Source: an uncultured Cohaesibacter sp.
GTDB taxonomy: Bacteria > Pseudomonadota > Alphaproteobacteria > Rhizobiales > Cohaesibacteraceae
NCBI RefSeq assembly: GCF_963676275.1
Contig: NZ_OY781091.1
Span: 4,917,001 to 4,981,000 of the forward strand
Reading direction: 5' to 3'
DNA length: 64,000 nucleotides
In this document: positions 28,849 through 39,364 of the stretch, in pieces
How the letters are laid out: each line of letters starts with the position of its first letter
How positions within the stretch are numbered: position 1 is the first letter of the stretch
Position numbers and translations under genes: made by a program
Notes under the pieces: generated by a model
Told to the model about the DNA's origin: nothing
The model's database searches: none
Seen by the model: the letters and a program-made list of their open reading frames with translations, nothing else

Positions 28849-29565
28849 ATGACCGACGAAGACAATATTATTGAGACCACGTCTGCCGAAGACGCATCAA
28901 GCCTCGCCGCTCTGGTGGGCGATGATGAAGTGGATCCGGCTCTTGCCGAGCGTGGCAGACTTCTGTTTGCGCAGGCCTGGGACTTCATGTGGGGCACCAA
29001 ATTCTATCACCAGCTGCCGCCGATCGAGGGTGTGGAGATTGCCTTTGCCGGTCGGTCCAATGTGGGCAAATCCTCCCTGCTCAATGCCATCACCGGGCGC
29101 AAGGCCCTGGCGCGGACATCCAACACCCCCGGACGGACCAAGGAACTCAACTTTTTCCGGCCCGAAAAAGACCCGACGCTGGTGATATGTGACATGCCGG
29201 GTTACGGCTATGCCAAGGCCTCGAAGAAGGAAGTCGCAGCCTGGAATGCCTTGATCCTCGATTATTTGCGTGGCCGCCCGAATCTGCGCCGTGTCTATGT
29301 CTTGATCGACAGCCGCCACGGCCTGAAATCGAATGACACCGAGGTCATGGAAACGCTGGACAAGGCTGCCGTGAATTATCAGGTGGTGCTGACCAAGGTG
29401 GACAAGACCAAACTGAAGGATCTCAAAAAGATCATCGACAAGGTCCAGCTTGGCCTGAAGAAGCGACCGGCCGCGCATCCCGAAATCCTATTGACCTCGT
29501 CCGAGAAAAGGATCGGTATCACGCGCCTGCGGGCTGAAATGCAGCTTCTGGCGGATGGTATGTAG
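28849..29565 (+). CDS. engB: Ribosome biogenesis GTP-binding protein EngB (YihA/YsxC)
   Basis: A 238-residue GTPase needed for 50S subunit assembly. All G motifs are present: [10 protein letters not shown] (G1), [14 protein letters not shown] (G2), [10 protein letters not shown] (G3), LTKVDK (G4) and TSSEK (G5). A roughly 55-residue acidic N-terminal segment precedes the G domain. It lies upstream of argB, as in other Hyphomicrobiales. Confidence 0.95.
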   Translation: MTDEDNIIETTSAEDASSLAALVGDDEVDPALAERGRLLFAQAWDFMWGTKFYHQLPPIEGVEIAFAGRSNVGKSSLLNAITGRKALARTSNTPGRTKELNFFRPEKDPTLVICDMPGYGYAKASKKEVAAWNALILDYLRGRPNLRRVYVLIDSRHGLKSNDTEVMETLDKAAVNYQVVLTKVDKTKLKDLKKIIDKVQLGLKKRPAAHPEILLTSSEKRIGITRLRAEMQLLADGM

Positions 29566-29695
29566 AATTGATTGCCGCACATTGTTTCATAAACTGTGAT
29601 AATTGCGGCATATCCCTTTGGATTTCTTGCGTATCCTGGCGATAGTCGCTATACAGCGTGCTCAGTTATGCAACCGCCCGATATAGAGTAGCGTC

Positions 29696-30598
29696 ATGTC
29701 CGAGACTTCCAATCCATCCAGTACCCCGGCCAATCGTGCCAGAACCATTTCTGAAGCACTCCCCTTCATGCAGCGCTATGACGGCCAGACTGTCGTGGTC
29801 AAATATGGCGGTCATGCCATGGGGGATGCCGAGCTGGGGCAGGCCTTTGCGCGCGATATCGTCTTGCTCAAACAGGCAGGTGTCAAGCCCGTCGTGGTGC
29901 ATGGTGGAGGGCCGCAGATCAAGAATATGCTCGACAAGCTCGGCATCAAGTCCGAATTCAAGGGTGGTCTGCGCGTGACCGACGCCCATACGGTGGAAGT
30001 GGTTGAAATGGTTCTCGCCGGTTCCATCAACAAGTCCATCGTGCGCAATATCAATGCCGAGGGTGGCCGTGCCATTGGCCTGTGCGGCAAGGATGGCAAC
30101 ATGGTGCTGGCAGAAAAACTGACCCGCACCATTCGCGATCCGGACAGCAAGATCGAGGAAATTGTCGATCTGGGCTTTGTCGGCGATCCCAAGAAGGTCG
30201 ATCGTTCGGTGCTCGATATCGTCGCCAAGGATGCGCTCATCCCGGTCATTGCGCCGGTCGCGCCGGGCGTTGATGGTGCCACCTACAATATCAATGCCGA
30301 CACCTTTGCCGGCGCCATTGCCGGTGCTGTGGATGCCAAGCGGCTGCTGTTCCTGACCGATGTGCCCGGCGTACTCGACAAGGAAGGCAAGCTGATCAAG
30401 GCCCTGACCATCAAGCAGGCCCACGCCTTGATTGCAGACGGCACCATTTCCGGCGGCATGATCCCGAAGGTCGAAACCTGCATCGACGCGCTCAACAAGG
30501 GCGTGGAAGGCGTTGTCATTCTCGATGGCAAGGTACCCCATGCCGTGCTGCTGGAGCTTTTCACCGAAGGCGGCGCGGGAACCCTGCTGACACACTAA
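29696..30598 (+). CDS. argB: Acetylglutamate kinase
   Basis: A 300-residue amino-acid kinase catalysing the second step of arginine synthesis, phosphorylation of N-acetylglutamate. The substrate loops [11 protein letters not shown] and [14 protein letters not shown] are clear, as are [12 protein letters not shown] and [15 protein letters not shown] short N-terminal helix precedes the core, a feature associated with the arginine-inhibited hexameric type. It converges with mutM over a shared terminator. Confidence 0.97.
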   Translation: MSETSNPSSTPANRARTISEALPFMQRYDGQTVVVKYGGHAMGDAELGQAFARDIVLLKQAGVKPVVVHGGGPQIKNMLDKLGIKSEFKGGLRVTDAHTVEVVEMVLAGSINKSIVRNINAEGGRAIGLCGKDGNMVLAEKLTRTIRDPDSKIEEIVDLGFVGDPKKVDRSVLDIVAKDALIPVIAPVAPGVDGATYNINADTFAGAIAGAVDAKRLLFLTDVPGVLDKEGKLIKALTIKQAHALIADGTISGGMIPKVETCIDALNKGVEGVVILDGKVPHAVLLELFTEGGAGTLLTH

Positions 30599-30630
30599 GT
30601 CAACGGGCAGAGCAATCGGTTATTTGGATG

Positions 30631-30657
30631 AAGGGGCGTTTTCGCCCCTTTATTTTT
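30631..30657. terminator. Terminator between argB and mutM
   Basis: AAGGGGCG (30631-30638) and CGCCCCTT (30643-30650) form a perfect 8-bp stem with a TTTT loop, followed on the plus strand by TATTTTT. The hairpin abuts the stop codon of mutM on the other strand. The T run favours termination of argB. Confidence 0.85.
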
Positions 30658-31537
30658 GGCATTTCGGGCAGAAGAAGGTGGAGCGGCCGCTCTGGGTGAT
30701 CCGCTCTATCACACCCGAACATGTCTCATTCGGGCAAGGCTCTCCCTCCCGGTCATAGACCTTGAAGCGATGCTGGAAATAGCCAAGGCTGCCATCGGTG
30801 CGGGTGTGATCGCGCAAGGTCGAGCCTCCCGCCGCGATGGCTTCGGCGATGGTGGCGCGGATCTCGTCGGTAAGCAAGGTTAGTTTTGCCGAGGCTTTTC
30901 CTGCCTTGGTCACCAGCGTGCCTGCTGCCCGTCTGGGGTCGAGCCCCGAGCGGAACAGGGCCTCACAGACATAGATATTGCCAAGCCCGGCAATGATATG
31001 CTGATCGAGCAGCGCTGCCTTGAGCGGCGTCTTCTTGCCCGCGAATTTCTCTGCCAGATAATCGGCACTCAAGCTATTGCCAACCGGTTCGACGCCCAGT
31101 TTGGTAAAATAGGGATGTTCGGCCAGAGAAACCCGCTCGATTAGGTCAAAAAAGCCGAAGCGGCGTGGATCATTATAGAGGATCGCCGCACCGGACTTCA
31201 GATGCAGCACCACATGATCATGCTTTGGCAATTTGCCGCGCTGCAAATGAAAATGCTCCTCGGCGATGAGATGCTGTTCTTCTGCACTGACCACCCGGAA
31301 GGAGCCGGACATGCCCAGATGCATAACCAGCACCATGCCGTCATCCAGATCGGCCAGCAGATATTTTGCCCGTCGGCCAAGCCCGATCACCTCCCGCCCT
31401 TCCAGCCTTTGCGCCAGACGGTCGGGGAAGGCAAAGCGCAGATTTTCGCGGCGGATCTCCGCCTTCGCAATGATCGCATGTTCCAGCACGGGCTGAAGTC
31501 CGAGCCTGACGGTTTCAACCTCTGGCAATTCAGGCAT
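30650..31537 (-). CDS. mutM: Bifunctional DNA-formamidopyrimidine glycosylase/AP lyase MutM (Fpg)
   Basis: A 295-residue base-excision repair enzyme removing 8-oxoguanine and formamidopyrimidines. It starts with the catalytic MPELPEVETVRLGL (Pro2 nucleophile, Glu3), has VLVMHLGMSGSF, the helix-two-turn-helix DQHIIAGLGNIYVCEALF, and ends in a C4 zinc finger (CPNETC then FFCPKC). It starts nine bases after the class V aminotransferase stop. Its position beside divergent ubiE is typical for the order. Confidence 0.97.
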   Translation of the reverse strand: MPELPEVETVRLGLQPVLEHAIIAKAEIRRENLRFAFPDRLAQRLEGREVIGLGRRAKYLLADLDDGMVLVMHLGMSGSFRVVSAEEQHLIAEEHFHLQRGKLPKHDHVVLHLKSGAAILYNDPRRFGFFDLIERVSLAEHPYFTKLGVEPVGNSLSADYLAEKFAGKKTPLKAALLDQHIIAGLGNIYVCEALFRSGLDPRRAAGTLVTKAGKASAKLTLLTDEIRATIAEAIAAGGSTLRDHTRTDGSLGYFQHRFKVYDREGEPCPNETCSGVIERITQSGRSTFFCPKCQK

Positions 31538-31546
31538 GGGGCGACC

Positions 31547-32716
31547 TCACAATAGCTCTTTCAGGGCGGCAATACAGGCATCCAGATCCGCCTCATTGTT
31601 AAAATAATGGGGCGAAACGCGCTGCATGACAGGCAGCTTTCTGCGTTCGGCATCCAGCAGGGAACTGGCCGGTCGCGACAGGCCGATGGCGATCCCCCGG
31701 CTTCTGAGCTTTTCGACCGTCAGCTGGGGGTCGAGCCCCTCGATGATAAAGCTGATGATGGCGCATTTCTCGACACCCAGATCCATGATGCGACAGCCGG
31801 GCAGCAAGGCCAGCTTCTCGCGCATCATGTCTGTGAGCCCCCATGCCCGTTGCCGGATCGCCTCAAGGCCAATATCCATGGCATAGTCACAGGCCACCTT
31901 GAGGCCCGCACGCAGGGCGTAGCTATTCTCCCATGTTTCGAAACGGCGGGCGTCGTCGCGAACGGCATAACGGGACGTATCCACCAGAGGGGCCGAGAAA
32001 TGATCAAGGGCTGCCGGTTCCAGACTGTCGAGCCATTTCTCCCTTATATAGAGAAATCCGGTGCCCCTTGGTCCGCGCAGGAATTTGCGCCCCGTTGTGG
32101 AGAGAAAATCGCAGTTGAGCGCGCCGACATCGACCGGCATCTGCCCCACCGCCTGACAGGCATCAAGCAGATAGGGGATATCATGTTTCCTGGCAATTGC
32201 CCCGACCGCGGCGGCCGGATTGACAAGCCCGCCATTGGTCGGCACCCAGGTGATGGCAATCAGCGCGGTCTGTTCAGAGATCAGCCCCTCCAGCGCGGCG
32301 ACATCAATGGCGCCACTCTCGTCATTGGGCACCACATCGATCTCGATGCCGTCCCGCTTCTGCCTTTGCAGAAAGGCCACATAATTGGCGGCATATTCGG
32401 CCTGACAGGTGATGATGCGATCGCCCGCCTTGAGCGGCAATGCATGAAAGGCCTGCCCCCAGGCCGCAGTGGCATTTGACAGAATGGCAATTTCCCGGCG
32501 TTTGGCTCCGATCAGGCGGGCAACGCTGTCATAGAGCCCATCGAGCATTTCGGCCTGCTGCGCATGCGCTTCATAGCCGCCGATCCTCGCTTCCAGTTCC
32601 AGAAACTGCATCACCGCATCGATCACCGGCTGCGGCGCTAGAGACGAGCCGGAAGCCATCAGGTGGATGCCATGGGCAAGGCCGGGTGTTTCTCTGCGAA
32701 TTTTTTCAATATCCAT
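31547..32716 (-). CDS. Class V aminotransferase-fold PLP-dependent enzyme
   Basis: A 389-residue fold type I PLP enzyme. The PLP lysine is probably in STTGRKFLRGPRGTGFLYI, and YLLDACQAVGQMPVDV supplies the aspartate/histidine-region residues. The family covers cysteine desulfurases, isopenicillin N epimerase-like enzymes, kynureninase and ergothioneine lyases. No sulfur-transfer or ergothioneine partner genes are next to it, so the reaction cannot be assigned. It precedes mutM by nine bases and is divergent from ubiE. Confidence 0.82.
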   Translation of the reverse strand: MDIEKIRRETPGLAHGIHLMASGSSLAPQPVIDAVMQFLELEARIGGYEAHAQQAEMLDGLYDSVARLIGAKRREIAILSNATAAWGQAFHALPLKAGDRIITCQAEYAANYVAFLQRQKRDGIEIDVVPNDESGAIDVAALEGLISEQTALIAITWVPTNGGLVNPAAAVGAIARKHDIPYLLDACQAVGQMPVDVGALNCDFLSTTGRKFLRGPRGTGFLYIREKWLDSLEPAALDHFSAPLVDTSRYAVRDDARRFETWENSYALRAGLKVACDYAMDIGLEAIRQRAWGLTDMMREKLALLPGCRIMDLGVEKCAIISFIIEGLDPQLTVEKLRSRGIAIGLSRPASSLLDAERRKLPVMQRVSPHYFNNEADLDACIAALKELL

Positions 32717-32889
32717 GGGAACCCCGCAAAATAGGCCAAAAAGGGAGAGAGAGGCACTTTACCAATGGGACGAAAGCAACACAAGAAAAGCCATTTCGAA
32801 ACATGGCATTTAGGAGAAAGATAAGCTATTGTCCGGCATAATTAAAATGACAAACGCTCCCCGCGGCGGTCGAGCTGAGGACGTGGATA

Positions 32890-33681
32890 ATGGCGGCACA
32901 AAATAAAGAGCGCACGGAAAAGGTCACGGAAATGGCCACTTCTTTCGGCTTTGAACAGGTCGGAGAAGGGGAGAAGCAGCCGCGGGTCAACGAGGTCTTT
33001 CATCATGTCGCAGATCGCTATGACGTGATGAATGATCTGATGAGCGGCGGCATGCACCGGCTCTGGAAGGATGCCTTCGTGGCATGGCTCAATCCGCCCC
33101 AGAGCGGACGCGCGCCCTTCAAGCTGCTCGATGTGGCAGGCGGTACGGGCGACATTTCCTTTCGCGTTGTCGAGCGCTCGCGCCACAATGCCCAATGCAC
33201 GGTCTTCGACATCAATGGTTCCATGCTGGCGGTCGGCAAGGATCGGGCAAAGGAAAATGGCCTGATCGACAATCTCGAATTTGTCGAGGGCAACGCCGAA
33301 GAGCTGCCTTTCGAAAATAACAGCTTCGATGCCTACACCATCGCCTATGGCATCCGCAACGTGCCGCGCATCGACAAGGCGCTGTCCGAGGCCTATCGCG
33401 TGCTCAAGCGGGGCGGGCGTTTCATGTGCCTTGAATTTTCCAATGTCGACATGCCCTTGCTCGACAAGGCCTATGATCTCTTTTCCTTCAATGCGATTCC
33501 GGCCATTGGCGATGTCGTCACCGGCGACAGGGAAAGCTATGAATATTTCGTCCAGTCGATCCGCAAATTCCCCAATAAGGCGCGCTTCAAGATGATGGTC
33601 GAGGATGCCGGTTTCCAGCAGGTGATCTATCGCAACATGTCCGGCGGCATCACCGCCATGCATTCGGGCTGGAAGCTTTAA
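32890..33681 (+). CDS. ubiE: Ubiquinone/menaquinone C-methyltransferase UbiE
   Basis: A 263-residue SAM-dependent methyltransferase of quinone biosynthesis. It carries the UbiE signatures [18 protein letters not shown] and [15 protein letters not shown], and the SAM loop [14 protein letters not shown]. The protein ends in [15 protein letters not shown]. ubiB starts 16 bases later, followed by coaBC and dut. Confidence 0.97.
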   Translation: MAAQNKERTEKVTEMATSFGFEQVGEGEKQPRVNEVFHHVADRYDVMNDLMSGGMHRLWKDAFVAWLNPPQSGRAPFKLLDVAGGTGDISFRVVERSRHNAQCTVFDINGSMLAVGKDRAKENGLIDNLEFVEGNAEELPFENNSFDAYTIAYGIRNVPRIDKALSEAYRVLKRGGRFMCLEFSNVDMPLLDKAYDLFSFNAIPAIGDVVTGDRESYEYFVQSIRKFPNKARFKMMVEDAGFQQVIYRNMSGGITAMHSGWKL

Positions 33682-33697
33682 GGAACGGAACTGGATC

Positions 33698-35284
33698 ATG
33701 ATTGGTGCGTCATCTGCTCTGCTTCGCCTTGCGCATACGGGTTATATTCTGGCTCGCGAAGGGGTTTTCTCCATCATCGAACCCCCGGCGGATCTGCCAA
33801 CCGGGCCGCGTATCGCTCTTGCCTTCATCAAGCTGTTCGAGCGCAAGAATGCCTCTGCCCGCAACAAGGGCGAAAGGCTGAGCGCCGCGCTCAACCGTCT
33901 GGGGCCAAGCTATGTCAAGATGGGCCAGTTTCTGGCGACACGGCCCGATCTGGTCGGCCCCGAACTGGCGCAGGCCCTGACGGCGCTGCAGGATCGCGTG
34001 CCCGCCTTCAGCATGAAAGAGGCGAAAAAGGCAGTCGCAGATGCCTTGGGCAAGAAGGTCGAAATATTGTTTGAGAGCTTTTCCGAGCCAATCGCTGCGG
34101 CCTCCATTGCCCAGGTGCACAAGGCCTCCTTCATCGATGCCGATGGCGAGCGGCAGCATGTTGCCGTCAAGATCCTGCGACCCAACATCGCCCAGCGTTT
34201 TCAGGATGATCTGGCCAGCTTCTATCTTGCCGCCCGGTTGATCGAGGCCGTCCATGTGCCCTCCCGACGGCTCAAGCCCGTGGGTGTGGTTGATACGCTG
34301 GCCCAGTCGATCCGGCTGGAAATGGATTTGCGGCTGGAAGCGGCAGCCATGAGCGAGATGGCCGAGAATTGCGCCGCAGATGACGATTTTCGGGTGCCTG
34401 CCATCCATTGGAGCAAGTCGGAAAAGACCGTCATGACCATGGAATGGATCGACGGCATCAAGCTCAATGACATCGAGGCGCTGAAGGCTTCCGGTCATGA
34501 TCTGAGCGCCCTTGGCCGCACCGTGATCCAGTCTTTTCTGCGCCATGCCCTGCGCGATGGCTTCTTCCATGCCGACATGCATCCGGGCAATCTGTTTCTT
34601 GGCAATGATGGCAAGCTGGTCGCCGTCGATTTCGGCATCATGGGGCGGCTCGGCATGAAGGAACAGCGTTTTCTGGCCGAAATTCTCTATGGCTTCATCA
34701 AGCGCGACTATCGCCGCGTGTCGATGGTGCATTTCGAGGCGGGCTATGTTCCCTCAAGTCAGGATGTCGACACCTTTGCTCAGGCCCTGCGTTCGATTGG
34801 TGAGCCGATTCATGGGCGCGATTCTGCCGAAATCTCCATGGCGGGCCTGTTGCAGCAATTGTTCGAATTCACCGAACTGTTCGGCATGGCCACCCGCACC
34901 GAGCTGATCCTGTTGCAAAAGACCATGGTCGTGGCCGAAGGGGTTGCGCGTATGCTCGATGACAGCCTCAATCTCTGGAACACATCCGAGCCGGTGGTCA
35001 AAAGCTGGATGGAGAAAAATCTCGGTCCTGTTGCCAAGGCCCGCGAAATGACCGAAGGCCTGACGGTGCTTGGCACGCTTTCGGCGCAATTGCCCGAGAT
35101 GGCGCGCCGGGCCGAGCGACTATCCAACAGCTTCGACGAAATGGGCCGTGACGGGCTGCGCCTCGATGCCCGGACAGTTGCCGCCATCGGTCAGGCCGAA
35201 GCCCGCAGGGGCCGTTCGGGGCGGCTCGCCCTTTGGGTCATTGCCATCGCCCTTGCCGCCATTGCCATTCGTATCTGGAGTTAG
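33698..35284 (+). CDS. ubiB: Ubiquinone biosynthesis kinase-like protein UbiB
   Basis: A 528-residue ABC1/ADCK/UbiB family atypical kinase required for ubiquinone synthesis. The family KxGQ motif appears in LGPSYVKMGQFLATRPDL, the Ala-rich nucleotide loop in AAASIAQVHKASF, and the catalytic region in DGFFHADMHPGNLFL and VDFGIMGRLG. A C-terminal hydrophobic stretch of about 18 residues (LALWVIAIALAAIAIRI) is a likely membrane anchor. The start has AGGAACGGAA upstream. coaBC follows within 12 bases. Confidence 0.96.
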   Translation: MIGASSALLRLAHTGYILAREGVFSIIEPPADLPTGPRIALAFIKLFERKNASARNKGERLSAALNRLGPSYVKMGQFLATRPDLVGPELAQALTALQDRVPAFSMKEAKKAVADALGKKVEILFESFSEPIAAASIAQVHKASFIDADGERQHVAVKILRPNIAQRFQDDLASFYLAARLIEAVHVPSRRLKPVGVVDTLAQSIRLEMDLRLEAAAMSEMAENCAADDDFRVPAIHWSKSEKTVMTMEWIDGIKLNDIEALKASGHDLSALGRTVIQSFLRHALRDGFFHADMHPGNLFLGNDGKLVAVDFGIMGRLGMKEQRFLAEILYGFIKRDYRRVSMVHFEAGYVPSSQDVDTFAQALRSIGEPIHGRDSAEISMAGLLQQLFEFTELFGMATRTELILLQKTMVVAEGVARMLDDSLNLWNTSEPVVKSWMEKNLGPVAKAREMTEGLTVLGTLSAQLPEMARRAERLSNSFDEMGRDGLRLDARTVAAIGQAEARRGRSGRLALWVIAIALAAIAIRIWS

Positions 35285-35295
35285 GAGATATTCCC

Positions 35296-36513
35296 ATGCT
35301 TGCCAACAAGCGTATCCTGCTCGTCATTTCCGGCGGCATAGCCGCCTTCAAGGCGCTCGATATCATCCGTCTGTTGCTCAAGGAGGGCGCTGGCGTTCAG
35401 GTCATCATGACAAAGGCCGGGACCGAATTTGTCGCGCCCCTGACCATTGCCACGCTCACCGGCAAGCCGGTGCTGACCGAATTGTTCGATCTGACGCGGG
35501 AAAGCGAGATCGGCCATATCGAGCTGTCCCGCGCTGCCGATCTGGTGGTGGTCGCACCCGCAACCGCCAATCTTATCGCCAAAATGGCCAATGGTATTGC
35601 CGATGATCTGCCCAGCACCATGCTGCTGGCAACCGACAAGCCGGTACTGGTTGCCCCGGCAATGAATGTGCGCATGTGGTATCATCCCGCCACCCAGCGC
35701 AATCTGGCCACCCTTGCGAAGGATGGCCTGCATTTCGTCGGCCCGGCTGTCGGCATGATGGCCTGCAATGAGGAAGGACCGGGCCGCCTCAGCGAACCCG
35801 AAGAGATTCTCACCCATATCAAAGCCCTGCTCGATGACAGCCCCAAGCCGCTTGCCGGCAGGCATGTGCTGATCACCGCCGGCCCCACCCATGAGCCGAT
35901 TGATCCGGTGCGCTATATCGCCAACCGTTCATCGGGCAAGCAGGGTTATGCCCTTGCCAGCGCGGCAAGAGAGGCCGGAGCGCGGGTTACCATCATTTCC
36001 GGTCCCGTAGCGCTCGATCCGCCTCAGGGGGTTGAGGTGATAAGGGTCGAAACCGCGCGGGAAATGAAAGAGGCGGTGGACAAGTCTCTGCCCGCCGATG
36101 TGGCCATCATGGCCGCTGCGGTCGCCGACTGGCATGTCGCCAATCAGGGCGCCGAGAAGATCAAGAAACAGGCCGACGGCAGTTTTCCCGCGCTTCAGTT
36201 CGCCGAGAATCCCGATATTGCCCGCTTTGTCGGCACTCATCCGGACAAGCGCCCCAAGCTGGTTGTCGGTTTTGCAGCCGAAACCCAGAATCTGGAAGAG
36301 AATGCCACCAGAAAGCTGGCGAAAAAGGGCGTCGACTGGATTATTGCCAATGACGTGTCACCGCAAACCGGTATCATGGGCGGCGATCACAACATGATCA
36401 AGATCATCCGCTCCGACAGCATCGAAGCCTGGCAGGATATGAGCAAGCAGGAAGTGGCCTGTCGTCTCATTGCCCGCATTGGCGAGGCACTTGAAGAGCG
36501 CATCGAAATCTGA
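35296..36513 (+). CDS. coaBC: Bifunctional phosphopantothenoylcysteine decarboxylase/phosphopantothenate-cysteine ligase CoaBC
   Basis: A 405-residue enzyme doing two steps of coenzyme A synthesis. The flavin-dependent CoaC half begins NKRILLVISGGIAAFKALDI and has APAMNVRMW and the active-site Cys in MMACNEEGPGRL. The CoaB half has LITAGPTHEPIDPVRYIANRSSGKQGYALA and VGFAAET. ATG at 35296 has AGGAG eight bases upstream and sets the start 21 codons inside the open frame. Confidence 0.96.
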   Translation: MLANKRILLVISGGIAAFKALDIIRLLLKEGAGVQVIMTKAGTEFVAPLTIATLTGKPVLTELFDLTRESEIGHIELSRAADLVVVAPATANLIAKMANGIADDLPSTMLLATDKPVLVAPAMNVRMWYHPATQRNLATLAKDGLHFVGPAVGMMACNEEGPGRLSEPEEILTHIKALLDDSPKPLAGRHVLITAGPTHEPIDPVRYIANRSSGKQGYALASAAREAGARVTIISGPVALDPPQGVEVIRVETAREMKEAVDKSLPADVAIMAAAVADWHVANQGAEKIKKQADGSFPALQFAENPDIARFVGTHPDKRPKLVVGFAAETQNLEENATRKLAKKGVDWIIANDVSPQTGIMGGDHNMIKIIRSDSIEAWQDMSKQEVACRLIARIGEALEERIEI

Positions 36514-36568
36514 GAATCGGCAGGGCTGATTTGCCCAGCCCGGCAATAGCCTCTTGGGGGAAGTTAAA

Positions 36569-37039
36569 ATGGCCAAACCACGCCTTAGCATCATGCCGCT
36601 TGCGCATTTCGGCGGACTGGATCTGCCCAGCTATCAGAGCAAGGAAGCCGCAGGCCTTGACATTCAGGCCGCCAATCCGCTTTCCGAACCGGTCATTCTC
36701 AAGGCCAAAGGCGGGCGTGCGCTGGTGCCCACCGGCTTTTGCATGGCCATGGAACGCGGCTTTGAAGCCCAGATCCGGCCGCGCTCGGGATTGGCGCTCA
36801 AATTCGGCGTGACGCTCCTCAACACACCCGGCACCATCGATTCGGACTATCGTGGTGAAGTGAAAATCCTGATGATCAACCATGGCGAAGAGGATTTCGT
36901 GGTAGAACGCGGCATGCGCATCGCCCAGATGGTGATTGCCCCCGTTCTGCATATGAAAGTGGTCGAGGTGGAGAGTCTGGATGAAACAGAGCGCGGAAAA
37001 GGTGGCTTCGGCTCCACTGGTCACAAAAAGAAGAAGTGA
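36569..37039 (+). CDS. dut: Deoxyuridine 5'-triphosphate nucleotidohydrolase
   Basis: A 156-residue trimeric dUTPase that keeps uracil out of DNA and supplies dUMP. The five family motifs are visible: AGLDIQAAN (I), [12 protein letters not shown] (II), [21 protein letters not shown] (III), [14 protein letters not shown] (IV) and the C-terminal [11 protein letters not shown] (V). ATG at 36569 follows GGGGGAAG. A TTG five codons earlier is less likely. Confidence 0.97.
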   Translation: MAKPRLSIMPLAHFGGLDLPSYQSKEAAGLDIQAANPLSEPVILKAKGGRALVPTGFCMAMERGFEAQIRPRSGLALKFGVTLLNTPGTIDSDYRGEVKILMINHGEEDFVVERGMRIAQMVIAPVLHMKVVEVESLDETERGKGGFGSTGHKKKK

Positions 37040-37316
37040 GAGCAAAGCCATCATTTCATAGAATATTATTCTCGCTAGCGATCAGTCACTGCTGCCGCTG
37101 AGTAGCGTTTTCTGTTGCGTGACAGGTTGCTAGCGAAATATTTCTATTCTGCCTTGCAAGTTGGTACAGGATTTCTCGTAGTCTCCCACCGAATTACCTA
37201 CATTATGATCAAGAGATTTAATGCTAGGAATGAACGATCTGCCCTGCGCTCTCCTGCGCCGTTGTCCTGAAGACCGGCAGGAAAACATGCATGACGTTCT
37301 AATGCGAGGAACAAAA

Positions 37317-38291
37317 ATGGCCCATACTCCGAAAACCACTGAAGGCCGCGGCCGTATCTATAACTCCATCATCGACACCATCGGCAACACGCCGCTGGTC
37401 CGTTTCGACAAGCTTGCCGCCAAGCATGGCGTCAAGGCCAACCTGATCGGCAAGCTGGAATTTTTCAATCCGCTTTCCAGCGTCAAGGACCGCATCGGCG
37501 TCAACATGATTGAAGCCATGGAAGCGGAAGGCAAGATCGAGCCGGGCAAAACCACGCTCATCGAGCCGACATCGGGCAATACCGGCATCGCGCTCGCCTT
37601 CACCGCAGCAGCCAAGGGCTATCGCCTCATTCTGGTCATGCCGGAAACCATGTCGATCGAGCGCCGCAAGATGTTTGCCTATCTGGGTGCCGAGCTTGAA
37701 CTGACCGAAGGTCCCAAGGGCATGAAGGGCGCCATCGCCCGCGCCGAGGAGCTGGTTGGAGAAATCGACAATGCTGTCATCCCGCAGCAGTTCCAGAATG
37801 CAGCCAATCCGGAAATCCATCGCAGCACCACAGCGGTCGAGATCTGGAACGACACCAATGGCGAAGTCGATGCGCTGGTTTCCGGCGTTGGCACCGGCGG
37901 CACCATCACCGGCGTTGGCTCGGCGCTGAAGGCCCGCAAGCCTGAAGTCAAGGTCATCGCCGTGGAACCGGCTGACAGCCCCGTTCTTTCCGGCGGCAAG
38001 CCCGGCCCGCACAAGATTCAGGGCATTGGTGCGGGCTTCGTTCCCGATGTGCTCGACACCAGCATCATCGATGAGATCATCACCATAAGCAATGATGACG
38101 CCTTTGCCCATTCGCGCGAACTGGCACGGACCGAGGGTGTGCCTGTCGGTATTTCTTCCGGAGCCGCTCTGGCCGCAGCGATTCAGCTTGGCCAACGCGA
38201 CGAATATGCTGGCAAGAATATCGTCATCATCATTCCCAGCTTCGCAGAGCGTTATCTGTCCACTGCCTTGTTTGATGGCATTGGAGCATAG
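37317..38291 (+). CDS. cysK: Cysteine synthase A (O-acetylserine sulfhydrylase)
   Basis: A 324-residue PLP enzyme making cysteine from O-acetylserine and sulfide. It has the N-terminal [19 protein letters not shown], the PLP lysine in [11 protein letters not shown], the substrate loop [12 protein letters not shown], the phosphate-binding [12 protein letters not shown] and [15 protein letters not shown] at 37317 is chosen because GAGGA lies six bases upstream and the protein then aligns with relatives; about 30 codons upstream are spurious. A strong terminator follows. Confidence 0.97.
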   Translation: MAHTPKTTEGRGRIYNSIIDTIGNTPLVRFDKLAAKHGVKANLIGKLEFFNPLSSVKDRIGVNMIEAMEAEGKIEPGKTTLIEPTSGNTGIALAFTAAAKGYRLILVMPETMSIERRKMFAYLGAELELTEGPKGMKGAIARAEELVGEIDNAVIPQQFQNAANPEIHRSTTAVEIWNDTNGEVDALVSGVGTGGTITGVGSALKARKPEVKVIAVEPADSPVLSGGKPGPHKIQGIGAGFVPDVLDTSIIDEIITISNDDAFAHSRELARTEGVPVGISSGAALAAAIQLGQRDEYAGKNIVIIIPSFAERYLSTALFDGIGA

Positions 38292-38337
38292 AGAAATAAA
38301 GGATAGTTTCATCTCCGAAACTATTATGGAAGGCTTC

Positions 38338-38374
38338 AGCCGTGGTCGGGATAAATTTCCCGGCCACGGCTTTT
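38338..38374 (+). terminator. Strong intrinsic terminator after cysK
   Basis: AGCCGTGGTCGGGA (38338-38351) and TCCCGGCCACGGCT (38358-38371) form a 14-bp stem with one T-G wobble and loop TAAATT, followed by TTT. Confidence 0.88.
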
Positions 38375-38533
38375 CGCTATCTGTGATATGGTTTGCCCAT
38401 CCTGAAGAATCGCCTGGGCCGAGAATGCGGGGGCCAAATGGCTCTGACCGCGAACGAACAGGCAAAGGCATTTGAGTGATCAGGGGCTGCGCGCTTCCTG
38501 CAAGGAGCGAGAGAAAGCCGCAGGCCCGGTAAG

Positions 38534-39319
38534 ATGAACAGAATGGTGATTTATATGACAAGAATTTCAAGGCGTCTTGCCCGGCGTCAGTTCCGGTCCC
38601 TGTTCCTGTCCCTGTTGCTATGCGGGGCCGTGGTCCAGAGTGGATCTGCATGGGCTGGCGACGCCGCCGAATTTCGCTCCCATGGTTTTTCCGATGATGA
38701 GCGGGGCCGCTATTTCGCTTTCGAGGAATTCGGTGTCGAAAGTGGTCCCCACTATCCCTATTCCAATATTTACATTGTGGATCTGGCAACGGACAAATGG
38801 GTGGACAATACGCCCGTGCGTGTCCGGCTGGAAGAGGAAGGCGAGACCCCGATCATCGCCCGGGTCAAGGCCTTTGAGCAGGCCACGCCGATCATGCAGC
38901 AATATCAGATTTCCAACTCCGGTGTCCTGCTGGCAGCCTCCCCGATCAGTGAAGTGGGCGAGAAGGACGTTATGCGGTTTCAGAAAACCGAGCAGCCGCT
39001 GCTTTCCAACGCCAATGCACCCTACACGCTCAAGCTGGCGACCAAGCCGGTACGGGACCTCAATGAATGCGGCATGGATGGCGGAGCCGTGGCCGGATTT
39101 TCGCTGACATTGACCACCCCGGAGGGTGAGAGCCGCCAGTTGCATGATGAAATCTCCGCGCCACGCTCTCGCGGCTGCCCGCTGGACTATCATCTCTCGG
39201 CAGTGTTCGCCCCCACACGCATGGACGCCCAGACTCATGCCGTCGTTCTTGTCGGTGTCTTCACTCAAGCTGAGGACGGGCAGGATTTGCGCTATATCGC
39301 CGTGCCCTTTTCCTTCTGA
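38534..39319 (+). CDS. DUF2259 family secreted protein
   Basis: A 261-residue protein with a basic N-terminus followed by a hydrophobic signal core (LFLSLLLCGAVVQSGSAWAGD, cleavage after AWA). The mature part begins AAEFRSHGFSDDERGRYFAFEEFG and continues HYPYSNIYIVDLATDKWV, which I recognise as the DUF2259 family of alphaproteobacterial secreted proteins; no function is established. Two cysteines (in NECGMDGG and SRGCPLD) could form a disulfide. It precedes the MoeB-like gene by 45 bases and may be co-transcribed. Confidence 0.7.
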   Translation: MNRMVIYMTRISRRLARRQFRSLFLSLLLCGAVVQSGSAWAGDAAEFRSHGFSDDERGRYFAFEEFGVESGPHYPYSNIYIVDLATDKWVDNTPVRVRLEEEGETPIIARVKAFEQATPIMQQYQISNSGVLLAASPISEVGEKDVMRFQKTEQPLLSNANAPYTLKLATKPVRDLNECGMDGGAVAGFSLTLTTPEGESRQLHDEISAPRSRGCPLDYHLSAVFAPTRMDAQTHAVVLVGVFTQAEDGQDLRYIAVPFSF

Positions 39320-39364
39320 GCGGCCCAATGCTTTAGGATTCCTACCGGAGAGTATCTACCGATC